A DNA stretch of 64,000 nucleotides from Martinezella tropici (GCA_000799755.1 JUHI01000002.1:248001-312000), one strand, 5' to 3'; shown: positions 50,680 through 60,417, counted from the first letter of the stretch. Numbers and translations are program-made. The notes: generated by a model not told the origin, from the sequence alone.

Positions 50680-53289
50680 ATGTCGAGCCCAATCGATCTG
50701 GAAAATGCCGATGAAGAATTGGAAGAGCGTGGCGGTATCGTCGGTCTGCTGAACCGCTACCGCCCCCTGATCATCGGTCTTCTGACCATCGCCGTATTCT
50801 GCATTGCCGCCTATGCGATCTACGATCTCACCAACGAGGTGCGCTACGACGACGTCGTCCACGCCTTGACGACGACGAAGATCTCTTCGGTGCTGCTTGC
50901 GCTGTTGTTTACTGGGCTGAGCTTCGCTTCGCTGATCTACTACGACCAGAATGCGCTCGAATATATCGGCAAGCGCCTGCCGTTCCCGCATGTGGCGCTG
51001 ACCTCCTTCAGCGCCTATGCGGTCGGCAACACGGCCGGCTTCGGCGCGCTCAGCGCCGGCGCGATCCGCTACCGCGCCTATACCCGGCTCGGCCTGTCGC
51101 CGGACGATATCACCCGCGTCATCGCTTTCGTCACGCTCGCCTTCGGTCTTGGCCTCGCCGCCGTCGGTGCCATCGCGCTTCTGGTCATCGCCGACGAGAT
51201 CGGTCCGCTGATCAGCGTCGACGGATTGTGGCTGCGGCTGATCGCCATCGCCATTCTCGCGGCACTCGCTTTCGTTGTCTACGCCGGCCGCAACGGTCGC
51301 GAGGTGCGCATTGGGCCGGTCGCCGTCCGTCTGCCGGATTCGCGCACCTGGTCGCGGCAGTTCCTCGTCACCGCCTTCGATATCGCCGCCTCGGCCTCCG
51401 TGCTCTATGTGCTGTTGCCGGAAACCTCGATCGGATGGCCGGGCTTCTTTGCCATCTATGCAATTGCCGTCGGCCTCGGCGTGCTCAGCCACGTTCCGGC
51501 TGGCTTCGGCGTGTTTGAGACCATCATCATCGCCTGGCTCGGCAGCTCGGTGAATGAAGATGCCGTGCTCAGCTCGCTGGTTCTCTATCGCGTCATCTAC
51601 AACGTCATCCCGCTTGTCATCGCCATCGCCGCGATTTCGGTGGCGGAGCTGCGCCGCTTCGTCGATCATCCCGTGGCCTCGAGCATGCGCCGCATCGGCG
51701 CGCGCGTCATGCCGCAGCTGCTGTCGGCCTTCGCATTGCTGCTCGGCATGATGCTGGTCTTCTCGAGCGTGACGCCGACGCCGGATCAGAACCTGATCGT
51801 GCTTTCCGGCTACCTGCCGCTGTCGCTCGTTGAAAGCGCGCATTTCCTGTCGAGCCTGCTCGGGCTTGCGATCATCGTGGGAGCGCGCGGTCTCAGCCAG
51901 CGTCTCGACGGCGCCTGGTGGGTGGCGATCTTCTCGGCGCTGCTGGCCCTGTTCCTCTCGTTGCTCAAGGCCATCGCCATTGTCGAGGCCGGGCTTCTGG
52001 CCTTCTTCGTCTTCAGCCTCGTCGTCAGCCGCCGCCTGTTCAAGCGGCCGGCCTCGTTGCTCAACCAGACGCTGACGGCCGGATGGCTGACCTCCATCGC
52101 CGTGATCTGCATCGGCGCCATCGTCGTGCTGCTCTTCGTCTATCGCGATGTCGGCTACAACAACCAGCTCTGGTGGCAGTTCGAATTCGCCGATGAAGCG
52201 CCGCGCGGCCTTCGCGCAGCGCTCGGCATCTGCATCGTCTCGGCGGCGATCGCGATCTTCAGCCTTCTGCGTCCGGCAACGAAACGACTGGAGCCGGTAA
52301 CGGGCGATGCCGTGACGCGTGCCGTCGAAGTCGTCCGCAGCCAAGGCGTGGCAGACGCCAATCTGGTGCGCATGGGCGACAAGAACATCATGTTCTCGGA
52401 AAAGGGCGATGCCTTCATCATGTATGGCAAGCAGGGGCGCTCGTGGATTGCGCTCTTCGATCCGGTCGGCCCACGACACGAGCTGCCGGATCTGATCTGG
52501 CGTTTCGTCGAAACCGCGCGTGCGGCGGGTTGCCGTTCCGTGTTCTATCAGATCTCGCCGTCGCTTCTGTCCTATTGCGCCGATGCCGGTTTGCGTGCCT
52601 ACAAGCTCGGTGAACTGGCCGTGGTCAACCTTGCCAATTTCGAGCTGAAAGGCGGCAAATGGGCCAACCTCAGGCAGACCGCGAGCCGCGCGGTTCGCGA
52701 TGGACTAGAATTTGCCGTTATCGAGCCGCAAGATATACCCGAAGTCATGGATCAGCTTACCCATGTGTCCGACACGTGGCTTGCAGATCACAATGCCAAG
52801 GAAAAGAGCTTTTCGCTTGGCGCGTTCGACCTAGACTATGTGTGCTCGCAGCCGGTCGGTGTGTTGAAAAAGGATGGTAAGATCGTCGCTTTTGCGAATA
52901 TTCTGATGACGGAGACCAAGGAGGAGGGGTCCGTCGACCTGATGCGTTTTTCGCCCGATGCCCCGAAGGGTTCGATGGATTTTCTGTTCGTGCAGATCCT
53001 CGAATACCTCAAAGGTCAGGGCTTTTTGCGTTTCAACCTTGGCATGGCACCGCTGTCGGGCATGTCGAGACGAGAATCGGCGCCGGTTTGGGACAGGGTC
53101 GGGGGGACTGTCTTCGAACACGGCGAGCGCTTCTATAACTTCAAGGGGCTTCGTGCCTTCAAATCCAAATTCCATCCCGAATGGCAGCCGCGCTATCTGG
53201 CTGTTTCGGGAGGTGTGAGTCCAATGATCGCGTTGATGGATGCCACATTCCTCATCGGGGGCGGACTAAAGGGGGTCGTGAGGAAATGA
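50680..53289 (+). CDS. lpiA: Phosphatidylglycerol lysyltransferase (LpiA/MprF)
   Basis: An 869-residue MprF-type protein. The N-terminal 540 residues form about 13-14 membrane helices of the flippase part, and the last 300 residues are the cytoplasmic catalytic domain of the DUF2156/GNAT-like type (for example VFYQISPSLLSYCADAGL, FLRFNLGMAPLSGMS and LRAFKSKFHPEWQPRYLA). It transfers lysine from Lys-tRNA to phosphatidylglycerol and moves the product across the membrane, lowering surface charge. In Rhizobium the gene is low-pH inducible. Its stop overlaps the start of atvA (ATGA). Confidence 0.93.
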   Translation: MSSPIDLENADEELEERGGIVGLLNRYRPLIIGLLTIAVFCIAAYAIYDLTNEVRYDDVVHALTTTKISSVLLALLFTGLSFASLIYYDQNALEYIGKRLPFPHVALTSFSAYAVGNTAGFGALSAGAIRYRAYTRLGLSPDDITRVIAFVTLAFGLGLAAVGAIALLVIADEIGPLISVDGLWLRLIAIAILAALAFVVYAGRNGREVRIGPVAVRLPDSRTWSRQFLVTAFDIAASASVLYVLLPETSIGWPGFFAIYAIAVGLGVLSHVPAGFGVFETIIIAWLGSSVNEDAVLSSLVLYRVIYNVIPLVIAIAAISVAELRRFVDHPVASSMRRIGARVMPQLLSAFALLLGMMLVFSSVTPTPDQNLIVLSGYLPLSLVESAHFLSSLLGLAIIVGARGLSQRLDGAWWVAIFSALLALFLSLLKAIAIVEAGLLAFFVFSLVVSRRLFKRPASLLNQTLTAGWLTSIAVICIGAIVVLLFVYRDVGYNNQLWWQFEFADEAPRGLRAALGICIVSAAIAIFSLLRPATKRLEPVTGDAVTRAVEVVRSQGVADANLVRMGDKNIMFSEKGDAFIMYGKQGRSWIALFDPVGPRHELPDLIWRFVETARAAGCRSVFYQISPSLLSYCADAGLRAYKLGELAVVNLANFELKGGKWANLRQTASRAVRDGLEFAVIEPQDIPEVMDQLTHVSDTWLADHNAKEKSFSLGAFDLDYVCSQPVGVLKKDGKIVAFANILMTETKEEGSVDLMRFSPDAPKGSMDFLFVQILEYLKGQGFLRFNLGMAPLSGMSRRESAPVWDRVGGTVFEHGERFYNFKGLRAFKSKFHPEWQPRYLAVSGGVSPMIALMDATFLIGGGLKGVVRK

Positions 53290-54683
53290 TCTTGAAATAC
53301 GCAATGTCATTGGTTTTCGCCGGCATGCTGTCGATGGGCCTGCTCGCCACGGGCGCGGCAAGGGCCGACGAAGACGATAGCAAATACGATCTGGGCATGA
53401 TCCCGGCGCCGCATATCATGCGACCGCAGGGCAAGGTTTCGAATGAAGTCGTGCTGATTTCCGATCTCGCCGGTTGGGGCGACAAGGAGAAGGCGGTTGC
53501 CGACAAGCTCGTCGCCAACGGCTCGCTGGTCATCGGCATCGACTATCCGTCCTTTCTGGCGTCGCTCAACAAATACGACGTCAAGCAGAACGACGGCTGC
53601 ATCTATATCGTCGCGGATCTGGAATCGCTCAGCCAGCAGGTGCAGCGCTCCTTTGCCGACAGCACCTATCAGCTTCCGATCATCGCGGGCGTCGGCGCGG
53701 GCGGCGCCATGGCGCTGACGATTGCGGCCCAGACGCCGGATGCGACCGTTGCCGGTACGCTCGCCGTCGATCCGACGGCAGGCATTGGGCTGAAGCAGGA
53801 ACTCTGCACGCCGGCCGAAAAGAAGACCGATGGCGACATGGTGTCCTTCGGCCTGCAGGACGGCACCTTGCCGAACCCGATCCTCGTCACCTTCACCGCC
53901 AACGCGCCGAAGGACGGACGCGAGCATGTCGAGGAGCTCCAGAAGGATCATCCCGACGTCCAGGCAACGGATTCGGACAATACCGACACCTATGCGACGC
54001 TCGAGGCTTCGCTTGCGGATCTGATGAAGACGATCGACAGCTCCAAGTCGCCGCTCGGCCTGCCGGTCGACGTCATGGAGACGACGCCAACGGAGGACAC
54101 GCTCGCCATCGTCTATTCCGGCGACGGCGGCTGGCGCGATATCGACAAAGAAGTCGGCAGCTATCTGCAGGATCAGGGCATTCCGGTCGTCGGCGTCGAT
54201 TCACTGCATTATTTCTGGACCGAGAAGGACCCGCAGCAGACGGCAACGGACCTCGGACGGATCATCGACTTCTACACCAAGCGCTTCAAGGTCAAGCATG
54301 TGGTGTTGGTCGGCTACTCCTTCGGGGCCGATGTGCTGCCGGCGAGCTATAATCGCCTGCCGCAGGCTGCAAAGGACAAGATCGTGCAGATATCGCTGCT
54401 GTCGCTGTCGCAGAAGGTCGACTATGTGATCTCGGTCATGGGCTGGCTCGGCGCGACAAGCGAAGGGAAGGGCGGCGATCCCGTCACCGACCTCAAGTCG
54501 ATCAATCCGAAGATGGTGCAGTGCGTCTATGGCAAGGATGACGACGAAGATGTCGCCTGCCCGCTGCTGAAGGGCACCGGTGCAGAAATCATCGCCATGG
54601 ATGGCGGCCATCACTTCGACGACGATTACGAGGCGCTGGCGAACCATATCATCAATGGTCTGAAGAGCCGCCTCGGCGAGTGA
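53286..54683 (+). CDS. atvA: AtvA/AcvB periplasmic serine lipase-like protein
   Basis: A 465-residue exported protein with a signal peptide ending ARA at about residue 25. Two alpha/beta-hydrolase-like halves follow; the second, VirJ-like half has the nucleophile motif VGYSFGADVLP and a closing GGHHFDDD with the catalytic His. Relatives (AcvB of Agrobacterium, AtvA of Rhizobium tropici) hydrolyse lysyl-phosphatidylglycerol made by the upstream enzyme and matter for acid tolerance or virulence. The ATGA overlap with lpiA shows tight coupling. A 10-bp hairpin follows. Confidence 0.92.
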   Translation: MILKYAMSLVFAGMLSMGLLATGAARADEDDSKYDLGMIPAPHIMRPQGKVSNEVVLISDLAGWGDKEKAVADKLVANGSLVIGIDYPSFLASLNKYDVKQNDGCIYIVADLESLSQQVQRSFADSTYQLPIIAGVGAGGAMALTIAAQTPDATVAGTLAVDPTAGIGLKQELCTPAEKKTDGDMVSFGLQDGTLPNPILVTFTANAPKDGREHVEELQKDHPDVQATDSDNTDTYATLEASLADLMKTIDSSKSPLGLPVDVMETTPTEDTLAIVYSGDGGWRDIDKEVGSYLQDQGIPVVGVDSLHYFWTEKDPQQTATDLGRIIDFYTKRFKVKHVVLVGYSFGADVLPASYNRLPQAAKDKIVQISLLSLSQKVDYVISVMGWLGATSEGKGGDPVTDLKSINPKMVQCVYGKDDDEDVACPLLKGTGAEIIAMDGGHHFDDDYEALANHIINGLKSRLGE

Positions 54684-54691
54684 TTGATTGC

Positions 54692-54720
54692 AGCGCGCGG
54701 CAGAGGTCTCGCCGCGCGCT
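54692..54720 (+). terminator. Terminator-like hairpin after lpiA-atvA
   Basis: AGCGCGCGGC (54692-54701) and GCCGCGCGCT (54711-54720) pair perfectly across a 9-base loop, 9 bases after the atvA stop. A run of T is missing. Confidence 0.6.
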
Positions 54721-54907
54721 ACCGCCTTCTTCCAATCGCGATCCCCCACCTTCATCCGGTTTGACGTTGCCGATCGCGCGGCTTTCGTGTGCCCTGCATC
54801 AGCATTCGTTTGCTTCTTGCGCCGCGTGCCGCTAGTCGGAAGAAACATCTATCGGGAGCCGGTTTCATGCCGTGCTTGCTCACCGTCCCATCCAGAAAGG
54901 TCCGTCC

Positions 54908-55582
54908 TTGTCCGCTGCATCGTCTTCCGCCTTCACCAAGATCTATTCCGGCTTCCTGTTCGACATGGACGGCACGATCATCAATTCGATCGCCGCAGCC
55001 GAGCGCGTCTGGGGCAACTGGGCGCGTGCCCAGGGTCTTGATGTCGAGAAGTTCATGCCGACCATGCATGGCAAGCGCGGCGTCGATACGATTGGCCAGT
55101 TGAATCTGCCTGGGGTCGATCCGATCGCGGAGGCGCTGAAGATCGAGCAGGCCGAGATTGCCGATGTCGAAGGTGTCGTCGCACTGCCGGGCGCCGTCGA
55201 TTTCCTGGCGTCGCTGCCGCCGGAGCGCTGGGCGATCGTGACCTCGTCGCCCTACCGCCTGGCGCTGGCGCGGCTGGATGCTGCCGGAATTCCGGTGCCG
55301 CGCTTCATCGTGACAGCCGAGGACGTCAAGGTCGGCAAGCCTGATCCGCAGGGCTATATTCTCGGTGCACAGCGCCTCGGCCTCAGCCCTTCGGAATGCC
55401 TGGTGTTTGAAGACGTTATGGCCGGCGTCAAGGCGGGCGAGGCGGCCGGTGCCGATGTGGTGGTCATCACCGCCACGCATTCGCATCCGATCGAGACCAA
55501 TCACACGACACTGCAGAATTATGAAAATGTTCGCGCGCATGTGGATGGCGACGGAAAATTGTCGATCATTCGCAAGGGCTGA
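54908..55582 (+). CDS. HAD family phosphatase (sugar-phosphatase-like)
   Basis: A 224-residue HAD hydrolase. Motif I is FLFDMDGTIINS with D19 and D21, motif II is IVTSSPYR, motif III the Lys in VKVGKPDPQGY, and motif IV VFEDVMAGVKAG. The cap is the small four-helix type seen in 2-deoxyglucose-6-phosphate and sugar phosphatases. Translation most likely starts at TTG 54908, which has AAAGG seven bases before; GTG 54872 is the other option. It stands alone between atvA and the cyclo-ligase gene. Confidence 0.85.
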   Translation: MSAASSSAFTKIYSGFLFDMDGTIINSIAAAERVWGNWARAQGLDVEKFMPTMHGKRGVDTIGQLNLPGVDPIAEALKIEQAEIADVEGVVALPGAVDFLASLPPERWAIVTSSPYRLALARLDAAGIPVPRFIVTAEDVKVGKPDPQGYILGAQRLGLSPSECLVFEDVMAGVKAGEAAGADVVVITATHSHPIETNHTTLQNYENVRAHVDGDGKLSIIRKG

Positions 55583-55687
55583 TCGCGCCGGCTCCTTGCT
55601 GCGACAGCCGCATGTCGCATTCGCGCTTTGCAATGCGCTGCCGGCTCATTATGTTTTCGTGATATCATAGATGTTTGCGAAGATCCG

Positions 55688-56272
55688 ATGAGCCCTAGAG
55701 AGCTGAAAGCCCAATATCGCAAGGAGCGTCTTGCCGAGCGCGACGCGATCGCGCCGGAAGAGCGTATCGAGAAGGGGCTTGCCATGGCCGATCATGGCGA
55801 TGCCATCGATGTCGAGCCGGGAGAGATCGTTTCCGGCTTTCTGCCGATCCGGTCCGAAGTGGACATAAGGCCGTTGATGGCCCGCTTGCGGGAGCGAGGC
55901 GCGCGGCTTTGCGTGCCCGTCATCGTCGACCGCAGCACGATCGTCTTTCGCGAACTTCTGCCCGGCGCCCCGCTTGTCTCCTCCGGTTTCGGTACGTCGG
56001 GACCGGGGCCCGATGCGGCCGTGCTCGATCCCGATGTCATGCTGGTGCCGCTTTCCGCTTTCGACAAAACGGGTCATCGCATCGGTTATGGAGCCGGCTA
56101 TTATGACCGTGCGATCGACCGTTTGCACCAAAAAGGCTTGAATCCGCGGCTGATCGGCATTGCATTCGATTGCCAAGAAGTGCCATCAGTACCGGCTGAG
56201 CCGCATGATATCCGTCTTGACGCGATTTTGACCGAGAGCGGACTCAATTTCGTTTCGGAAGTGATTGGATAG
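55688..56272 (+). CDS. 5-formyltetrahydrofolate cyclo-ligase
   Basis: A 194-residue enzyme that converts 5-formyl-THF with ATP to 5,10-methenyl-THF. Features are the N-terminal LKAQYRKERLAERDAI, the PLSAFDKTGHRIGYGAGYYDR segment (the G.G.GYYDR folate/ATP motif) and IGIAFDCQEV. ATG 55688 is the natural start; upstream codons lack family match. It is 3 bases before the YmdB-like gene, so the two form one operon. Its usual 5' neighbour, the 6S RNA, is 9 kb away. Confidence 0.92.
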   Translation: MSPRELKAQYRKERLAERDAIAPEERIEKGLAMADHGDAIDVEPGEIVSGFLPIRSEVDIRPLMARLRERGARLCVPVIVDRSTIVFRELLPGAPLVSSGFGTSGPGPDAAVLDPDVMLVPLSAFDKTGHRIGYGAGYYDRAIDRLHQKGLNPRLIGIAFDCQEVPSVPAEPHDIRLDAILTESGLNFVSEVIG

Positions 56273-56275
56273 GGA

Positions 56276-57100
56276 ATGCGGCTGCTTTTTCTGGGTGACA
56301 TGGTCGGCAAGACGGGACGGACTGCGGTATGGGATCGCCTGCCGGGGCTCGTGTCCGACCTGAAACTCGATTTCGTCATCGTCAACGGCGAGAATGCCGC
56401 CGGCGGCTTCGGCATCACCGAGGATATCTTCCTCGAAACCATCAATGCCGGCGCCGATGTGGTGACGACGGGCAACCATGTCTGGGACCAGAAGGAGGCC
56501 GTTGTCTTCTGCGAGCGCCACGACCAGTTCCTGCGTCCCGCCAACTATCCGGCCGGTACGCCCGGCCGCGGCTCCGGCATCTATTATGCCCGCAATGGTG
56601 CCCGCGTGCTTGTGGCCAACATCATGGGTCGCGTGTTCATGCATCCGGAGCTGGACGACCCCTTCAAGTCTGCCGAGGCCATTCTGGATGCCTGCCCGCT
56701 GAAAGAGCAGGCGGATGCGATCATCTTCGATTTTCATGCGGAAGCGACCAGCGAGAAGCAGTGCTTCGGCCATTTCGTCGATGGCCGCGCCAGCTTCGTC
56801 GTCGGCACGCATACGCATGTGCCGACCGCCGATGCACAGATCCTGAATGGGGGCACCGCTTATATGTCGGATGCCGGCATGTGCGGCGACTATGATTCCT
56901 CGCTCGGCATGGAAAAGGAAGAGCCGCTCAACCGGTTCATCTCGAAGATGCCGAAGGGACGGTTCGAGGCCGCTTCCGGCCCGGCGACCATCTGCGGCGT
57001 TGGTGTCGAGATTTCCGATGCGACGGGATTGGCCAAAAAGATCGCGCCGCTGCGGCTCGGCCCGCGCCTTGCGGAAACCATTCCGGATTTCTGGCGCTGA
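56276..57100 (+). CDS. YmdB-like metallophosphoesterase (TIGR00282 family)
   Basis: A 274-residue phosphodiesterase. The metal-binding blocks are GDMVGKTGR, NGENAAGGFG, GNHVWDQ, FDFHAEATSEK and GTHTHVPTAD, all intact. Bacillus YmdB hydrolyses cyclic nucleotides such as 2',3'-cAMP and affects biofilm and RNA turnover. In alphaproteobacteria it commonly follows the cyclo-ligase, as here with a 3-base gap. Confidence 0.92.
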   Translation: MRLLFLGDMVGKTGRTAVWDRLPGLVSDLKLDFVIVNGENAAGGFGITEDIFLETINAGADVVTTGNHVWDQKEAVVFCERHDQFLRPANYPAGTPGRGSGIYYARNGARVLVANIMGRVFMHPELDDPFKSAEAILDACPLKEQADAIIFDFHAEATSEKQCFGHFVDGRASFVVGTHTHVPTADAQILNGGTAYMSDAGMCGDYDSSLGMEKEEPLNRFISKMPKGRFEAASGPATICGVGVEISDATGLAKKIAPLRLGPRLAETIPDFWR

Positions 57101-57225
57101 TTGCTGCGCGCTAATTCATCGTTCTCATGGGATGACGTGATTGTGAGCAATCGCGTCTGAATGTCGCTGGACCTGTTTCGGGTCATGCCGCATCCTTTCG
57201 CCACTGTCTGGCTTGAGGGGATGGC

Positions 57226-58068
57226 ATGATGCCGCGATTTCCTGTCCTTGCCGTATTCTTCCTGGCGATGATCTTTAGCTCGGGCGCAACGGATGCCCAA
57301 CAAAAGCCGGTGCGTCCGCAGCCGAGCCAGTGTCAGGCGATCGCGCAGTCTCTGCCCAAGGCGACATTCGCCAGTTTTTCTCCCCTCGGCCCGACGCTTG
57401 CCAATGATCCCGTCAATGGCGACGTGAAAATCACTTTCCTCGGTCACGCCACGCTTTTCATTGAAACGCCCGGCGGCGTTTCCATCGCCACGGATTATAG
57501 CGGCGCCTATCCGCCGCCTTACACGCCCGAAGTTGTGACGATGAACAAGGCGCATCCAAGCCACTACACTTTGACACCCGATCCGGCGATCAAATATGTG
57601 CTGCATGGATGGAGCGATACGCCCGGAGAGCCGGCAAAGATCCGCATGACCGTCGGCGACACGCTGATCCGCAATGTCGTGACCGACATTCGCTCCTGGG
57701 GCGGCGGCATCGAGGCCAATGGCAATTCGATCTTCATCTTCGAGGTGGCGGGCCTCTGCATCGGCCATCTGGGACATCTGCATTTCGAGCTTACCGACCA
57801 GCAATATGCCGAGATCGGCCGGCTCGACGTGGTGATGGTGCCGGTCGATGGCGGCCTGACCATGGGGGCGGACAGCATGAGCCGCGTCGTCAAGCGGCTG
57901 CGTTCGTCGCTGATCCTGCCCATGCATCGCTGGGGACCGCCGATCGACCAGTTCCTGGCGCTTTTCGGTCCCGATTTCGATGTCGGCTATGCGCCGACGC
58001 CAAGTGTTACTGTGTCCGTGAAGACCTTGCCACGCAAGCCGCTGATCTATGTGCTCAAGGGGCTTTGA
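57226..58068 (+). CDS. Exported metallo-beta-lactamase-fold protein with altered metal motif
   Basis: A 280-residue protein with a signal peptide ending TDAQQ at about residue 25. The MBL fold starts with VKITFLGHATLFIETPGGVS, like UlaG-type hydrolases. The usual HxHxDH is replaced by AHPSHYT, in which only two His remain and the Asp is missing; further His follow in CIGHLGHL and LPMHRWG. Metal binding or activity may therefore be changed. Start could be 57226 or the next Met. It follows the YmdB-like gene after 125 bases, probably with its own promoter. Confidence 0.8.
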   Translation: MMPRFPVLAVFFLAMIFSSGATDAQQKPVRPQPSQCQAIAQSLPKATFASFSPLGPTLANDPVNGDVKITFLGHATLFIETPGGVSIATDYSGAYPPPYTPEVVTMNKAHPSHYTLTPDPAIKYVLHGWSDTPGEPAKIRMTVGDTLIRNVVTDIRSWGGGIEANGNSIFIFEVAGLCIGHLGHLHFELTDQQYAEIGRLDVVMVPVDGGLTMGADSMSRVVKRLRSSLILPMHRWGPPIDQFLALFGPDFDVGYAPTPSVTVSVKTLPRKPLIYVLKGL

Positions 58069-58153
58069 CGATTTTCGTTGGGATATGCATCGCGCCTATC
58101 TATGCAACCTCCACTCGTCATGATTGATTGCGCTGTACCATTGGGGGAAGCGC

Positions 58154-58699
58154 ATGAACCGAGTTCTTTTGACTGCAATAATGGCTGCGGCGCTATCGGG
58201 TTGTGTCTCTCCAAACCCGGTCAGCACGACATCCGATGGCTACCGCATCGAGAAATTCAGTCACGGATCGGTTTTCGTCGGCAAAAGCAGCGATCCGTTC
58301 ACGCCCGGCACTTGGAGCGTCGACTGCCCGATCGACTCGATGACCGACAAGCGGGATTGCAGCATCTCCACCGTGCCGGGGGCGCCCCTTCGCATCCGCT
58401 ACGGCAATTCGACCACGCCACAAAGCGTCTGTGTAACTGGGAGCGTGATCACCGCCTTGATGCGAGTCGACAATAACCCCCCGATTACCACCGACGGTAA
58501 GGGCTGCGTTCCGGCCAGCCAAATCATCGGCCAGCTCAAGACCGGCACCATCTTCCGGGCGAGATATGGCGTGATGACTGAAAGTCTTACCGATCCGAGG
58601 CCGATCCTCCGTGAGGGAACGGCTTCGCTCGAGGGATTGAACAAGGCCATGGAGACCGTTGCGGATATCCAGGCGGGAAGGCTTGCCGTCATGCCATAG
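58154..58699 (+). CDS. Putative lipoprotein of unknown function
   Basis: A 181-residue protein with a lipoprotein signal: [17 protein letters not shown], the lipobox LSGC at residues 14-17. The rest is a single soluble domain with one Cys pair (about 58 and 69) and no motif that I recognise. GGGGGAA precedes ATG 58154; the frame is open farther upstream without a site. It lies 113 bases before yebC on the same strand. Confidence 0.7.
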   Translation: MNRVLLTAIMAAALSGCVSPNPVSTTSDGYRIEKFSHGSVFVGKSSDPFTPGTWSVDCPIDSMTDKRDCSISTVPGAPLRIRYGNSTTPQSVCVTGSVITALMRVDNNPPITTDGKGCVPASQIIGQLKTGTIFRARYGVMTESLTDPRPILREGTASLEGLNKAMETVADIQAGRLAVMP

Positions 58700-58812
58700 G
58701 AATGGCGGCGGAAGGCTTCTGCCGCCGCCGTTACCCGGCTTTTTACTTGAATGAAGGCCGCTTCGCTCTTATAAGGCAGCCATTCCCAACAAAAGACGTG
58801 AACAGGGGTGCC

Positions 58813-59559
58813 ATGGCTGGCCATTCACAGTTTAAAAACATCATGCACCGCAAGGGTCGTCAGGACTCGGTGCGTTCGAAAATGTTCTCGAAGCTGGCGC
58901 GCGAAATCACCGTCGCTGCCAAATCGGGCCTGCCCGACCCGACCATGAACGCAAGCCTGCGCCTGGCGATCCAGAACGCCAAGGCCCAGTCGATGCCGAA
59001 GGACAATATCGATCGCGCCATCAAGAAGGCGTCCGGTGCCGACACCGAGAATTACGACGCGATCCGCTACGAGGGTTACGGCCCCGGCGGCACGGCGATC
59101 ATCGTCGAAGCGCTGACCGACAACCGCAACCGCACGGCTTCCAACGTCCGCTCGATCTTCACCAAGGCCGGCGGCGCGCTCGGCGAAACCGGTTCGGTGT
59201 CCTTCTCCTTCGATCACGTTGGCGAAATCACCTACAAGCCGACTGTTGGCGATGCCGACAAGGTCATGGAAGCAGCGATCGAAGCCGGCGCCGATGACGT
59301 CGAGAGCGATGAAGAAGGTCATGTGATCATCTGCGGTTTTGAATCCCTCGGCGAAGTTGCCAAGGCGCTCGAAGCTACACTCGGCGAAGCCGAGACGGTC
59401 AAGGCGATCTGGCGCGCGCAGAACAACGTGCCGGTCGACGAAGAAAAGGCGCAGTCGCTGCTGAAGCTCATCGACAATCTTGAAGACGATGACGACGTTC
59501 AGAATGTCTATTCGAACTTCGAAGTTTCGGAAGAGGTACTGGCCAAGCTCTCGGCCTGA
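58813..59559 (+). CDS. yebC: YebC/PmpR family protein
   Basis: A 248-residue YebC protein: [18 protein letters not shown], then [49 protein letters not shown] and a C-terminal acidic segment. The family was described as DNA-binding regulators and more recently as factors that help ribosomes through difficult sequences such as polyproline. It is monocistronic with a long terminator hairpin 17 bases after the stop. Confidence 0.95.
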   Translation: MAGHSQFKNIMHRKGRQDSVRSKMFSKLAREITVAAKSGLPDPTMNASLRLAIQNAKAQSMPKDNIDRAIKKASGADTENYDAIRYEGYGPGGTAIIVEALTDNRNRTASNVRSIFTKAGGALGETGSVSFSFDHVGEITYKPTVGDADKVMEAAIEAGADDVESDEEGHVIICGFESLGEVAKALEATLGEAETVKAIWRAQNNVPVDEEKAQSLLKLIDNLEDDDDVQNVYSNFEVSEEVLAKLSA

Positions 59560-59576
59560 TCCTTCGTAGTTATCCA

Positions 59577-59610
59577 AGAAAGCCGGCCGCAGCGATGCGG
59601 CCGGCTTTCT
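59577..59610 (+). terminator. Terminator between yebC and the anti-sigma gene
   Basis: AGAAAGCCGGCCGCA (59577-59591) and TGCGGCCGGCTTTCT (59596-59610) form a perfect 15-bp stem with loop GCGA. It sits between two convergent genes and can serve both; the A and T ends are within the stem. Confidence 0.8.
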
Positions 59611-59613
59611 GCG

Positions 59614-60417
59614 TTATGGGTTTGTCGCGCGGGTGAAATCGTCGCGGAAGGCGGAAAGGTCCGGTGCGGCGACATCAGAGACGGCCCAGAAGACCAGCCC
59701 GTCCACGTGCCATTCGACGAAATTATAGCCATCCTTCTCGGTATTGCTGCGAGTCTCCAACGTGGCGGGCCAAATGAAGAGATTGATGACATGGCCGTGC
59801 CGGCGGTAGATCAGCGCCGCCACTACGCGGCCGTCGAGGTAGTCCACCCGGCCGCCAACGAGAGGGAAGCCCTGTGCCGCCAGATCGACCACGGGCGGCG
59901 AGAAATCGATCTTGCCGTTGAACCAAGGCTTGACGGTGTGCTGATCGGAGGTCAGCACGTCGGTCAGATGATCGGCGAGCATCGAACGAACGTGGCTGGC
60001 AAGAAGCTGATCCTCGATCGACTGGCTCTGCTGCGGCACGTTCAGCACCAGCATGAGGCTTGCAGCCAGCACCGCGAGTGACGGCACGAAGCTCCAGTCA
60101 CGGATGAAACGCAAGCCGCGGCGCCACGGGTTTCCCGCTTGGTTCGCGGCCGCCGTTGCGCGCCTCGTCATGGCCTGTTCCAGCGAAAGTGCCGCCCGCA
60201 CGCGAGCATGGACGGCCTCCGGCGCTTGCCATTTCACGCCTTCGCGTGCGGACAGACGCTTGACCATCAGGGCATTCTCCATCTCGTTGGCGCATTCCGG
60301 GCAGGTTGCCAGATGCGCCTCGAAGCGGGCGGCATTGGCTGCGTCCAGTTCGCCGTCGATGAAACCGTGCAGCAGGTCAGCCCACTCGCCATGATCGTCT
60401 TGTTCCCCGCCGCTCAT
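59614..60417 (-). CDS. Membrane-anchored zinc-finger anti-sigma factor
   Basis: A 267-residue anti-sigma factor. The N-terminal ZAS domain has H17, then H35, C39 and C42 (HLATCPEC), the HxxxCxxC zinc motif. One membrane helix lies at about residues 109-127, and about 140 residues are periplasmic. It should hold the overlapping sigma factor inactive until a periplasmic or redox signal. The ATG overlaps the sigma stop (ATGA), the usual coupling. The periplasmic domain ends without recognised motifs. Confidence 0.88.
   Translation of the reverse strand: MSGGEQDDHGEWADLLHGFIDGELDAANAARFEAHLATCPECANEMENALMVKRLSAREGVKWQAPEAVHARVRAALSLEQAMTRRATAAANQAGNPWRRGLRFIRDWSFVPSLAVLAASLMLVLNVPQQSQSIEDQLLASHVRSMLADHLTDVLTSDQHTVKPWFNGKIDFSPPVVDLAAQGFPLVGGRVDYLDGRVVAALIYRRHGHVINLFIWPATLETRSNTEKDGYNFVEWHVDGLVFWAVSDVAAPDLSAFRDDFTRATNP

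Noticed and set aside
50461..52479. 672-codon minus-strand ORF
   Set aside because: It is antisense to lpiA, highly charged and without family motifs, while the plus strand codes for a clear MprF protein.
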